Program-made: the position numbers and the translations under genes | Assembly: GCF_003970915.1 (NCBI RefSeq) | Contig: NZ_RXOF01000006.1 | Location: 124,001 to 188,000 of the forward strand | DNA length: 64,000 bases | Source: Hymenobacter gummosus | Lineage (GTDB): Bacteria; Bacteroidota; Bacteroidia; Cytophagales; Hymenobacteraceae | Direction: 5' to 3' | The notes under the pieces: model-generated | The model's input: only the letters and a program-made list of their open reading frames with translations | What the model was told of the DNA's origin: nothing | Databases searched by the model: none | Shown: piece after piece, positions 57,647 through 64,000 of the stretch | Layout of the letters: each line of letters begins with the position of its first letter | How positions within the stretch are numbered: the first letter of the stretch is position 1

Positions 57647-58036
57647 ATGCTCCACCTTATGTACCAAACCGCTACTTCCGCTCCGCACTCCATCCAGCTA
57701 GCTGCCCCGCTGGCCCGCTTGAAGGCCCAACTGCCCTCCAGTCCGGTCCTGAAGTCGGGCATGGCCACGGCTTCGGCCGCCGCGCGGGAACAGCTGCTCG
57801 GGTTCCTGTCGCTCAACAGCTACTTCACCGCCACCGATTTGGCTGATCTGCGCGAGCTGCTGACCCGCTACCCCGCCGCCGCCGTCTACAACGCCGTGCA
57901 GCAGGCCTGCCAGCAGCGCCAGCCCGCCGCCGACGCCGCCAGCCGCACCCGCGAAGCCCAGCTCAGCAAGGTGCTGCTGTCGGCCCTGTTTCACTTCGCC
58001 TGCCAGGCCCAGCTGACGCCAGCCGCCACGGCCTGA
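57647..58036 (+). CDS. Hypothetical protein, 129 aa
   Basis: No family recognised. The start is ambiguous between MLHLMYQ (57647) and MYQTATS (57659). The protein is cytoplasmic by appearance and predicted helical, with an Ala/Gln-rich second half (AVYNAVQQACQQRQPAADAASRTREAQ). No transmembrane or signal segment is seen. The upstream 57580-57640 stretch is AT-rich, suggesting a promoter. The gene stands alone. Confidence 0.5.
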   Translation: MLHLMYQTATSAPHSIQLAAPLARLKAQLPSSPVLKSGMATASAAAREQLLGFLSLNSYFTATDLADLRELLTRYPAAAVYNAVQQACQQRQPAADAASRTREAQLSKVLLSALFHFACQAQLTPAATA

Positions 58037-58198
58037 AGTAGCAGCTGCCCAGCAGCCCAGCCACCGCGAACCGGATTTCGTGCCCCTGGTCTATCCGCCC
58101 GCGGCCGGCTCGCCCGTTCCTGCCAATCGGCGGCGTGGTGCGGTTAACCTCGGCTTAACTTTCGTTCTTTGGCGCGCAGTTCTTCGCCTGCTCCCGCC

Positions 58199-59227
58199 AT
58201 GTCCAACCGCAGAAAGTTTCTTAAGTCCTCGGCCGCCGGCCTGGCCGCGCTGGCCGCCGGCCGCGCGGCCGCGGCTGCTATTATTCCGGCGCCCCGCCCG
58301 GCCGTCGGCCGGCCCATCGTTATTTCCACCTGGGATGCCGGCCTCAACGCCAACCTGGGGGCCTGGAAAGTGCTGAAGCCCGGCGGCCGCGCCCTCGACG
58401 CGGTGGAAGCCGGCGTGATGGTGACCGAGGACGAGCTGGGCTGCTGCGTGGGCCTGGGCGGCCGCCCCGACCGCGACGGACGCGTGACGCTGGACGCCTG
58501 CATCATGGACGAGAAGTTCAACTGCGGGGGCGTAGCCGCGCTGGAGCGCATCAAGCATCCCATCAGCGTGGCGCGCCGGGTGATGGAGCGCACGCCCCAC
58601 GTGCTGCTCGTGGGCGAGGGCGCCCAGCAGTTTGCCCTGGCCCAGGGCTTCAAGCTGGAGCCCCAGAAGCTCAGCGCCGACGCCGAAAAAGACTACCGCG
58701 AGTGGCTCAAGACCAGCCAGTACAAGCCGGTCATCAACGTCGAAAACAGCGGCAGCCCGCGCAAAGTGGGGCCGGTGGGCGGTAAGCAAAACCACGACAC
58801 CATCGGCATGCTGGCCCAGGACGCGCAGGGTAACCTCAGCGGCAGCTGCACCACCAGCGGCATGGCCTACAAGATGCGCGGCCGCGTGGGCGACTCCCCC
58901 ATCATCGGCTCGGGCCTGTACGTGGACAACGCCGTGGGCGCCGCCGCCGCCACCGGGCAGGGCGAAGACGTTATCCGCATTGCCGGGGCCAGCCTCATCG
59001 TGGAGCTGATGCGCCAGGGGATGAGCCCGAAAGCCGCCTGCCGCGCCGCCGTAGAGCGCGTGGCCCGCAGCAAGGGCGAGCAGGCCCGCGACATTCAGGT
59101 GTGCTTTATTGCCCTGAACAACCGCGGCGAGTACGGCGCCTTCGCCCTGCAGAAGGGCTTCAACTACGCCGTGTGCGCCGCCGACGGCAAAAACGAGCTG
59201 TTCGACAGCGAGTACCTGCTGAAATGA
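58199..59227 (+). CDS. N4-(beta-N-acetylglucosaminyl)-L-asparaginase
   Basis: A 342-residue Ntn-hydrolase with a Tat-like signal (SNRRKFLKSSAAGLAALAAG). NHDTIGMLAQD holds the autocatalytic cleavage site, with Thr201 as the new N-terminal nucleophile. GLGGRPDRDGRVTLDACIMD and GSCTTSGMAYKMRGRVGDSPIIGSGLYVDNAVGAA are characteristic. The enzyme removes the N-linked GlcNAc-asparagine bond from glycopeptides. The stop codon overlaps the start of cutC (ATGA), so the two are co-translated. Confidence 0.93.
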   Translation: MSNRRKFLKSSAAGLAALAAGRAAAAAIIPAPRPAVGRPIVISTWDAGLNANLGAWKVLKPGGRALDAVEAGVMVTEDELGCCVGLGGRPDRDGRVTLDACIMDEKFNCGGVAALERIKHPISVARRVMERTPHVLLVGEGAQQFALAQGFKLEPQKLSADAEKDYREWLKTSQYKPVINVENSGSPRKVGPVGGKQNHDTIGMLAQDAQGNLSGSCTTSGMAYKMRGRVGDSPIIGSGLYVDNAVGAAAATGQGEDVIRIAGASLIVELMRQGMSPKAACRAAVERVARSKGEQARDIQVCFIALNNRGEYGAFALQKGFNYAVCAADGKNELFDSEYLLK

Positions 59228-59934
59228 GCGGGCGGCAGCTGGAAGTCTGCGCCGCTTCCTTCGCCTCGGCCCTGGCCGCGGAGGCTGGCGGCGCCCACCG
59301 CATCGAGCTGTGCCAGAACCTGGCCCAGGGCGGCATCACGCCCTCCTACGGGCTGATCCGGGAAGTGCGGCGGCAGCTCAGCATCCCGGTGTTCGTGCTC
59401 ATCCGCCCGCGCCCCGGCCACTTCGTGTACAGCCCCGCCGAGCGGGCTATCATGCGCGCCGACATCGAGCAGTGCCGGGCGCTGGGCTGCGCGGGCGTGG
59501 TGCTGGGCGTGCTCGACGCAGCCGGCCGCGTGGACGTAGCCGCCTGCCAGGAGCTGGTGGCCGCGGCCGGTCCGCTGCCGGTCACCTTCCACCGCGCCTT
59601 CGACGAGTGCCCCGACCAGGCGGCGGCGCTGGAAGACGTTATCGGCCTGGGCTGCCAGCGGGTGCTGACTTCGGGCGGGCAGCCGACGGCGCCGGCCGGG
59701 CTGCCGCGGCTGGCGGCGCTGGTCCGGCAGGCGGCCGGGCGCGTCAGCGTCATGCCGGGCGCGGGTATTTCGCCGGCCACCATCCGGGCCGTGCTGGAAG
59801 GCAGCGGGGCGCGGGAGTTCCATAGCAGCGCCCGCGGCCCGGTGGTGCCGGCGGCGCGCGGACTGTTTGGGGTGGCGGAGGCAGAAACCGACGCGGCCGT
59901 GGTGGCGGAGCTGGTGCGGCGGCTGGCGGAGTAG
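59224..59934 (+). CDS. cutC: CutC family protein
   Basis: A 236-residue TIM-barrel protein of the CutC family. LEVCAASFASALAAEAGGAHRIELCQNLAQGGITPSYGLI is the family opening; FVLIRPRPGHFVYS and VTFHRAFDECPDQAAALEDVI follow, then RVLTSGGQPTA and VMPGAGISPATI. Named after copper homeostasis in E. coli, where its direct role is debated. Start ATG overlaps the asparaginase stop codon by 4 bp. Confidence 0.92.
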   Translation: MSGRQLEVCAASFASALAAEAGGAHRIELCQNLAQGGITPSYGLIREVRRQLSIPVFVLIRPRPGHFVYSPAERAIMRADIEQCRALGCAGVVLGVLDAAGRVDVAACQELVAAAGPLPVTFHRAFDECPDQAAALEDVIGLGCQRVLTSGGQPTAPAGLPRLAALVRQAAGRVSVMPGAGISPATIRAVLEGSGAREFHSSARGPVVPAARGLFGVAEAETDAAVVAELVRRLAE

Positions 59935-60091
59935 GCTGCGGGTAGAGCCGGGAATGGCCGCCCGGCAGCGTGGCGTCTCAGGTGGTTGTTTTGGTAATAA
60001 TCAGCGCAACAAAATGGCACTCTGGTTACGAACTTTCAACCTAGCCCGTCCCTGAGTCATACCCATGCTTCCCACCACACATCCCAACACC

Positions 60092-60682
60092 ATGCATAAG
60101 TCCCTCATTCTGGCCGGCGTACTGGCCCTGAGCCTCGCTGCATGCAGTCAGGAGAAAACCGCCGACAGCCCTGAATCGACCACCACCGAAACCACAACAA
60201 CTACCACGCAGCCCGCGCCGCCAGCCCCTGCCCCGGCCGACGCCGGGGTAGCCCGCACCGAAGCCGCGGCCCCGGCGCCGGCCCCCGCTCCCGCGGCCCT
60301 GGCTACCCAGCCCGGCCCCCGCGGCTCCCAGGTAGCCCTGACCAAAGCCCGCGTGGTGGGCGACATTCTGAGCGTGGAGCTGCAGTACATGCTGCCGCCC
60401 AGCTCCGACGTCAGCGGCTCGGTGAGTGTGTTCGAGGATATTGACCAGGTCAACTACGTCGACGACGCCACTTCGCGCAAGTACGAGGTGCTCAAGGACC
60501 AGCAGGGCAAGTTTATGGCCTCCCCGCTGTCGTTCAATAACAAGCAGTTCCGCGTGGACGTGCGCAAAAACCTGCCGGCCCTCGTCTCGCTGAAATTCCC
60601 GGCCCCGCCGGCCACCAGCCAGACCATTTCCCTCCGCATCCCCGAAGCCGGCTCCTTTGATGCCGTAGCCGTGCAACGATGA
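60092..60682 (+). CDS. Lipoprotein of unknown function
   Basis: A 196-residue lipoprotein (SLAAC, Cys18; an upstream ATG at 60065 is less likely). After the Cys comes a long Thr/Pro/Ala-rich linker (TTTETTTTTTQPAPPAPAPA) and a compact C-terminal domain (residues ~85-196) with strands VALTKARVVGDILSVELQY and KFMASPLSFNNKQFRVDVRK. No named family is recognised. It overlaps the OmpA-type gene by 4 bp (ATGA), so it may act with it at the outer membrane. Confidence 0.75.
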   Translation: MHKSLILAGVLALSLAACSQEKTADSPESTTTETTTTTTQPAPPAPAPADAGVARTEAAAPAPAPAPAALATQPGPRGSQVALTKARVVGDILSVELQYMLPPSSDVSGSVSVFEDIDQVNYVDDATSRKYEVLKDQQGKFMASPLSFNNKQFRVDVRKNLPALVSLKFPAPPATSQTISLRIPEAGSFDAVAVQR

Positions 60683-61362
60683 GCCGCCCCGCTTCCTGTA
60701 CGGCCGTGCTGGCCCTGGCGGCCCTGCTCGGCCTCGGCAGCTGCTCCGACAAGCCCGCCGACAACGCGGCGGCCGACCCCGGCCAGCCCCTGAGCGGCAC
60801 CGATGCCCGGCCCATCGGCGCGGCGCAGCAGCCAGCACCAGCCACCACCGCGGCCAGCTCCCCGGCCCCCGACGCAGCCCCGGCCGGCACCGCCACTTCG
60901 GGCGCGGGGCGCATGGCCGACCAGGGCCAGAAGCTCACCGGCGTGGTCAGCGACTTGTCGGGCGCGGCCTCCGATTTGGGCGCGAAGATGACCGATATGG
61001 GCCTGGTCATCAACTTCGACGCCGACGTACTCTTCGACTTCGACAAGGCCGACACCAAGCACGAGGCGGCGCCCACACTCGGCAAGCTGGCCGAAGTGGT
61101 GAAGCAGTACACCAAGAGCCGCGTCGTCATTACCGGCTACACCGATGCCAAGGGCGACGACCAGTACAACCTGGACCTCTCGCGCCGCCGCGCCCAGGCC
61201 ATTGCCGACTGGCTGAAAACCAACGGCGGCAGCAACCCGGGCCAGACCCAGGTGCAGGGCCGGGGCGAAGCCGACCCGGTGGCCCCAAATACCAAGCCCG
61301 ACGGCTCCGACAACCCCGAAGGCCGGCGGCAGAACCGGCGGGTGGAAGTGGTTATTTCCTAG
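60679..61362 (+). CDS. OmpA-family lipoprotein
   Basis: A 227-residue lipoprotein (GLGSC, Cys22) with a Pro/Ala-rich linker. The OmpA/Pal domain spans residues ~110-227: INFDADVLFDFDKADTKHEA, then VVITGYTDAKGDDQYNLDLSRRRAQAIADWLK and GRGEADPVAPNTKPDGSDNPEGRRQNRRVEVV. The Asp and Arg of the TD...R motif bind peptidoglycan. It links the outer membrane to the cell wall. Translationally coupled to the preceding lipoprotein. Confidence 0.92.
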   Translation: MSRPASCTAVLALAALLGLGSCSDKPADNAAADPGQPLSGTDARPIGAAQQPAPATTAASSPAPDAAPAGTATSGAGRMADQGQKLTGVVSDLSGAASDLGAKMTDMGLVINFDADVLFDFDKADTKHEAAPTLGKLAEVVKQYTKSRVVITGYTDAKGDDQYNLDLSRRRAQAIADWLKTNGGSNPGQTQVQGRGEADPVAPNTKPDGSDNPEGRRQNRRVEVVIS

Positions 61363-61548
61363 CGTCAGCTGCCCCCGCTCCCGATCAGGCCCCGGCCGCG
61401 GCGGCTTGGTTGGGAGCCGGCGGGGCGGCGTCAACCGCGGGATGCGGAAAAGGTTTGCCGTTCTGGCAAGAAAGTTGGTTTATGAAGTTTTGAAGTTGTA
61501 TTTTCACGGTCCGACTCCGCCTATTCCGCCTTCAAAGCCCATACAAAG

Positions 61549-62250
61549 ATGCGTACCGCCCGCGCATGCTGTGCCTTTCTTACCGCCCTGCTCTGCTGCG
61601 CTGGCACGGGCATGGGCGCTGCCCCCACGGCCCGGCCCGCAGCGGTGGCTAGTGAGTCGTGGCGCCTGGAAACGAATAAGGACGGTATAAAGGTGTACTC
61701 GCGCCATTCGCCCGGCAGCCGCTTCAAGGAAATCCGGGTGCACTGCGAAATGCCCGGCACCCTCTCGCAGCTGGTGGCGCTGTACTCCGACGTGGACAAC
61801 TACACGCAGGTTATCAGCAACACCAAACGCGCCCACCTCATCCGGCGCGTCAGCGAGACGGAGCTGTATTACTACATCGAAAGCCAGATGCCCCGGCCGG
61901 TGGACAACCGCGACCTGGTGATGCGCCTGCAGTTTAACTACACGCCGGCCGAGAAGCTGCTCGTCATCCACACCAACTCGGTGGCGGGCATGATGCCGGT
62001 GCAGAAGGGCATCGTGCGGGTACCTGCATGGACGGGCCAGTGGACGGTCCACCAGATTACCGACAGCCGCCTGCGCATCGACTACACCTTCCGGGTAGAC
62101 CCGGGCGGGGAACTGCCCACCTGGCTGATCAATATGATTGCGCCGGTGGCCCCGTACAGCTCGTTTATCAAGCTGCGCAACGGCCTGCAGCTGCCCCGCT
62201 ACCAGGGCCGCTCCTTTGCCTTCCTGAGCCCCGAAACGGCCCAGCGCTAG
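61549..62250 (+). CDS. START-domain lipid-binding protein
   Basis: A 233-residue secreted protein with signal peptide to ~residue 24 (GMGAAP). The START fold is visible: WRLETNKDGIKVYSRHSPGSRFKEIRVHCEM, LVALYSDVDNYTQVISNTKRAHLIRRVSETELYYYIESQMPRPVDNRDLVMRLQ and RVPAWTGQWTVHQITDSRLRIDYTFRVDPGGELPTWLINMIAPVAPYSSFIKLRN. START domains bind a lipid or hydrophobic ligand in a deep pocket. A periplasmic lipid carrier is a reasonable guess. Two hairpin-free promoters are not evident. Confidence 0.87.
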   Translation: MRTARACCAFLTALLCCAGTGMGAAPTARPAAVASESWRLETNKDGIKVYSRHSPGSRFKEIRVHCEMPGTLSQLVALYSDVDNYTQVISNTKRAHLIRRVSETELYYYIESQMPRPVDNRDLVMRLQFNYTPAEKLLVIHTNSVAGMMPVQKGIVRVPAWTGQWTVHQITDSRLRIDYTFRVDPGGELPTWLINMIAPVAPYSSFIKLRNGLQLPRYQGRSFAFLSPETAQR

Positions 62251-62274
62251 GCAGCACCAACTACCTTAACGGCC

Positions 62275-62303
62275 GCGGCCGGCTCCCGTGCGGGGCCGGC
62301 CGC
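62275..62303 (+). terminator. Terminator after the START gene
   Basis: A 9-bp stem GCGGCCGGC / GCCGGCCGC with AGTGGTTTTTGG after it. Confidence 0.75.
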
Positions 62304-62324
62304 AGTGGTTTTTGGCCCGCAGGG

Positions 62325-62630
62325 CTACTGCCCGACGTACTGCCGGGCCGCTGCGGCCAGCTGTGGCCACTGGGCGCGGTAGTCGGCCGGCACCTGCACC
62401 CACTCCTTCATGGGGCGGCCCTTGCCCGAGGGGTCGAACAGCTGGGCGCCGTCGAGGGCCAGGGCCTGCTGGTGGACCGGGCCGCTGAGCTTGAACACCA
62501 TGGCCTGCTGGAAAAAGCACACGAAGGCCTTGCCATTGACCTTGTAGCAGGGCTTGCCAAACAGCTGGCCGGGCTCGGCCCCAGCCTGCGCCGCCCCGAT
62601 GGTGCGGAACTCCAGTTCTTCGTTGCTCAT
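62325..62630 (-). CDS. Small TfoX-N/YjbR-like protein
   Basis: A 101-residue protein, start MSNEELEFRTIGAAQA. FGKPCYKVNGKAFVCFFQQAMVFKL and DGAQLFDPSGKGRPMKEWVQVP recall the TfoX N-terminal or MmcQ/YjbR-like small beta/alpha domains. The identification is tentative. No membrane segment is seen. Convergent with the START gene. Confidence 0.6.
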   Translation of the reverse strand: MSNEELEFRTIGAAQAGAEPGQLFGKPCYKVNGKAFVCFFQQAMVFKLSGPVHQQALALDGAQLFDPSGKGRPMKEWVQVPADYRAQWPQLAAAARQYVGQ

Positions 62631-62671
62631 AAATTGTAAAAAGCGGCCCCGAAGATAACAGCCCCTAAACG

Positions 62672-62718
62672 CCCAAGCGCCGCCGCGGCCCGTTTCAGAG
62701 GCTGCGGCGGCGCTTGGG
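62672..62718 (-). terminator. Hairpin terminator of the dsbA-like gene
   Basis: A perfect 15-bp stem CCCAAGCGCCGCCGC / GCGGCGGCGCTTGGG located just beyond the stop codon at 62741, with GTTTAGG after it on the minus strand. Confidence 0.75.
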
Positions 62719-62740
62719 TGGTTGTGGAGCCGGGCCGGAT

Positions 62741-63442
62741 TTAGCAGTCGGCGCCGTCGAGGCCGCAGGCAGGGCCTTCGGCCAGCGTCACGGGCGTGGG
62801 CGCGGGGTTGAACTCGTCCCAAACCTTGGTCAGCACTTCCTGAAACAGCTCGGCCGGCTGCGCGCCCGATACGGCGTATTTGTCCTCAAACACGAAGTAG
62901 GGCACGCCGCGCACCCCGATTTGCCGGGCCTGGTACTCGTCGATGCGCACCTGCTGGGCGTACTCGTCGGAGGCCAGCATGCGGCGCACCGCCTCGGCGT
63001 CGAGGCCGATGTCGGTGCCGAGCTGGGCCAGGGTGTCAGCATCGTCCACGTTCCGGCCCTCGGTGAAGTAGGCCGCAAACAGCCGCTCCTCGGCCGCGTC
63101 CTGCTTGCCCTGGGCAGCGGCCAGGTGGCTGAAGCGGTGGGCGTTGAAGGTGTTGACGGGCTGCATCCGCTCGAAGTCGAAGCGCAGGCCGACTTCCTGG
63201 GCGGCGCCGGCCACGTACTCGTTCATGCGCCGGGCCTCGGCCAACGACACGCCCTTGCGCTCAGCCAGCAGCTCGTTGATATTCTGGCCGGGGCGGGTCT
63301 GCATGTTCGGGTCCAGCTCGAAGCTGTGCCAAATCACCTCCACCTTGTCCTGGTGGGCAAACTGCTGCAGGGCGGCCTCGAAGCGGCGCTTGCCGATGTA
63401 GCAGAACGGGCACATGATGTCGGACCAGATTTCAACTTTCAT
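62741..63442 (-). CDS. DsbA family oxidoreductase, FrnE-like
   Basis: A 233-residue thioredoxin-fold protein starting MKVEIWSDIMCPFCYIGKRRFE; the CPFC active site is at residues 11-14. The helical insert (FELDPNMQTRPGQNINELLAERKGVSLAEARRMN) and IGVRGVPYFVFEDKYAVSGAQPAELFQEVL with the cis-Pro are FrnE-type. FrnE proteins act as cytoplasmic isomerases or as enzymes of polyketide pathways. There is no signal peptide. It ends CGLDGADC, adding a further Cys pair. Confidence 0.9.
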   Translation of the reverse strand: MKVEIWSDIMCPFCYIGKRRFEAALQQFAHQDKVEVIWHSFELDPNMQTRPGQNINELLAERKGVSLAEARRMNEYVAGAAQEVGLRFDFERMQPVNTFNAHRFSHLAAAQGKQDAAEERLFAAYFTEGRNVDDADTLAQLGTDIGLDAEAVRRMLASDEYAQQVRIDEYQARQIGVRGVPYFVFEDKYAVSGAQPAELFQEVLTKVWDEFNPAPTPVTLAEGPACGLDGADC

Positions 63443-63597
63443 GGGGCAGGGGCAAATTGGAATACGGCTGCTATAAGCAGCACGGGGGCCGAAAGGTTTC
63501 CGCCGCCGCTGCGGTACCGCCGGGGGCGGGACGTCTTTTTCGGCGTGGGGTGCGCGGCCGGCCCGTGATTATGCTTAATCTTACCAGCCGAAAAATC

Positions 63598-63605
63598 TAC
63601 GTTCG
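63598..63605 (+). promoter_or_regulatory. Possible -7 box of the last gene
   Basis: TACGTTCG, one mismatch to TAnnTTTG, 20 bp before the ATG at 63626. No TTG box was found. Confidence 0.35.
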
Positions 63606-63625
63606 GCTTTTCTCTCCCCTGCCCG

Positions 63626-64000
63626 ATGAAACGCTACGCTCTGCCCCTGCTCGCCGCCGTCCTGCTGGCCACCGGCTGCAACCAAAACAACTCCGCCACC
63701 GAGCAGTCGGCCCCGGCCGGTGAGGTGAAAGCGCCCGAAGCCGGCGCCGCCGACGCCAGCGAAGCCGCCCCCGGCGTGTCGGGCTCCACCAATACCGAGG
63801 CCCCGGCCGCCCCCGCGGCCAAGCCCGTGGAGCTGGCCTTCCGCTTCGCCCCGGTGAAGGACGCGGAGGGCGGCCCGGCCCGCAACACCGCCTACCTGGT
63901 GCTGAGCGGCGGCGAGTCGCGCGAAATCGACCTGGGCCCCTTCGCCGGCAAGCCCGACCAGGTGGACGCGGCCGAAGCCAAGCGCGCCAACTTCCCCGGC
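63626..64000 (+). CDS. Lipoprotein, 3' partial
   Basis: The gene runs off the window after 125 codons. MKRYALPLLAAVLLATGC has a lipobox with Cys18. A Glu/Ala/Pro-rich linker (QSAPAGEVKAPEAGAADASE) is followed by a start of a beta-type domain (VELAFRFAPVKDAEGGPARN, YLVLSGGESREIDLGPFAGK). No family can be assigned from this part. Confidence 0.7.
   Translation, partial: MKRYALPLLAAVLLATGCNQNNSATEQSAPAGEVKAPEAGAADASEAAPGVSGSTNTEAPAAPAAKPVELAFRFAPVKDAEGGPARNTAYLVLSGGESREIDLGPFAGKPDQVDAAEAKRANFPG

Overview
The window looks like a chromosomal segment from a high-GC, aerobic Bacteroidota bacterium close to Hymenobacter. Six secreted proteins end in type IX secretion (T9SS) sorting domains. Several intergenic regions carry the Bacteroidota -7 promoter element TAnnTTTG. 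There is also a PID-CTERM sorting tail, an exosortase of the kind found in this group, and lipoproteins with an acidic stretch after the lipid-bearing cysteine. Nothing suggests a plasmid or a complete prophage.

Layout. 1-13.7 kb is mostly export: a partial T9SS protein, a small PID-CTERM protein, a paiB/paiA-like pair, a 2203-residue beta-helix T9SS protein, an exosortase with a partner membrane protein, and an SBBP-type T9SS protein. 13.7-14.7 kb holds tRNA-Leu(UAA), two tandem tRNA-Gly(GCC) genes and a small palindromic element beside mutS. 14.6-28.4 kb is mostly core or conserved: mutS, a TrmH-family methyltransferase, an M36 protease, a two-J-domain membrane protein, terC, yajQ, an acetyltransferase, a thioesterase, a NYN plus cold-shock protein, a membrane hydrolase, and a LamG T9SS protein that seems to have lost the end of its sorting signal.

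28.6-38.3 kb is the accessory and repeat-rich part. mfd carries an in-frame 131-bp palindromic element. Two degenerate copies of the mfd 3' end lie downstream in direct orientation. They close off two modules: one with an AAA ATPase plus a Toprim-like DUF4276 protein (a candidate two-gene defence system), one with a 63-residue coiled-coil protein. An AT-rich island follows (winged-helix/nuclease-like protein with an overlapping zinc ribbon). Then comes a DUF433/DUF5615 toxin-antitoxin-like pair between ~150-bp direct repeats, an 11 x 21 bp tandem repeat and another copy of the palindromic element.

38.4-64 kb is general metabolism and envelope. It contains fibre-like surface proteins (one with an S74 self-cleaving domain), an intradiol-dioxygenase-like T9SS protein, a cupin, a PLP aminotransferase, a lipoprotein-type SDR, a phytase-esterase-like lipoprotein and an M1/M61-like peptidase. 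Further on are an alpha/beta hydrolase lipoprotein, a GNAT enzyme, DoxX, a GlxA-type AraC regulator, a GH13 alpha-amylase, a glycosylasparaginase overlapping cutC, a lipoprotein/OmpA pair, a START-domain protein and a DsbA/FrnE-like oxidoreductase. A partial lipoprotein gene runs off the right edge. Genes are mostly single or in short pairs, and strong hairpins separate many of them.

All functional names rest on reading the sequence and recalled family features. No database search was run.
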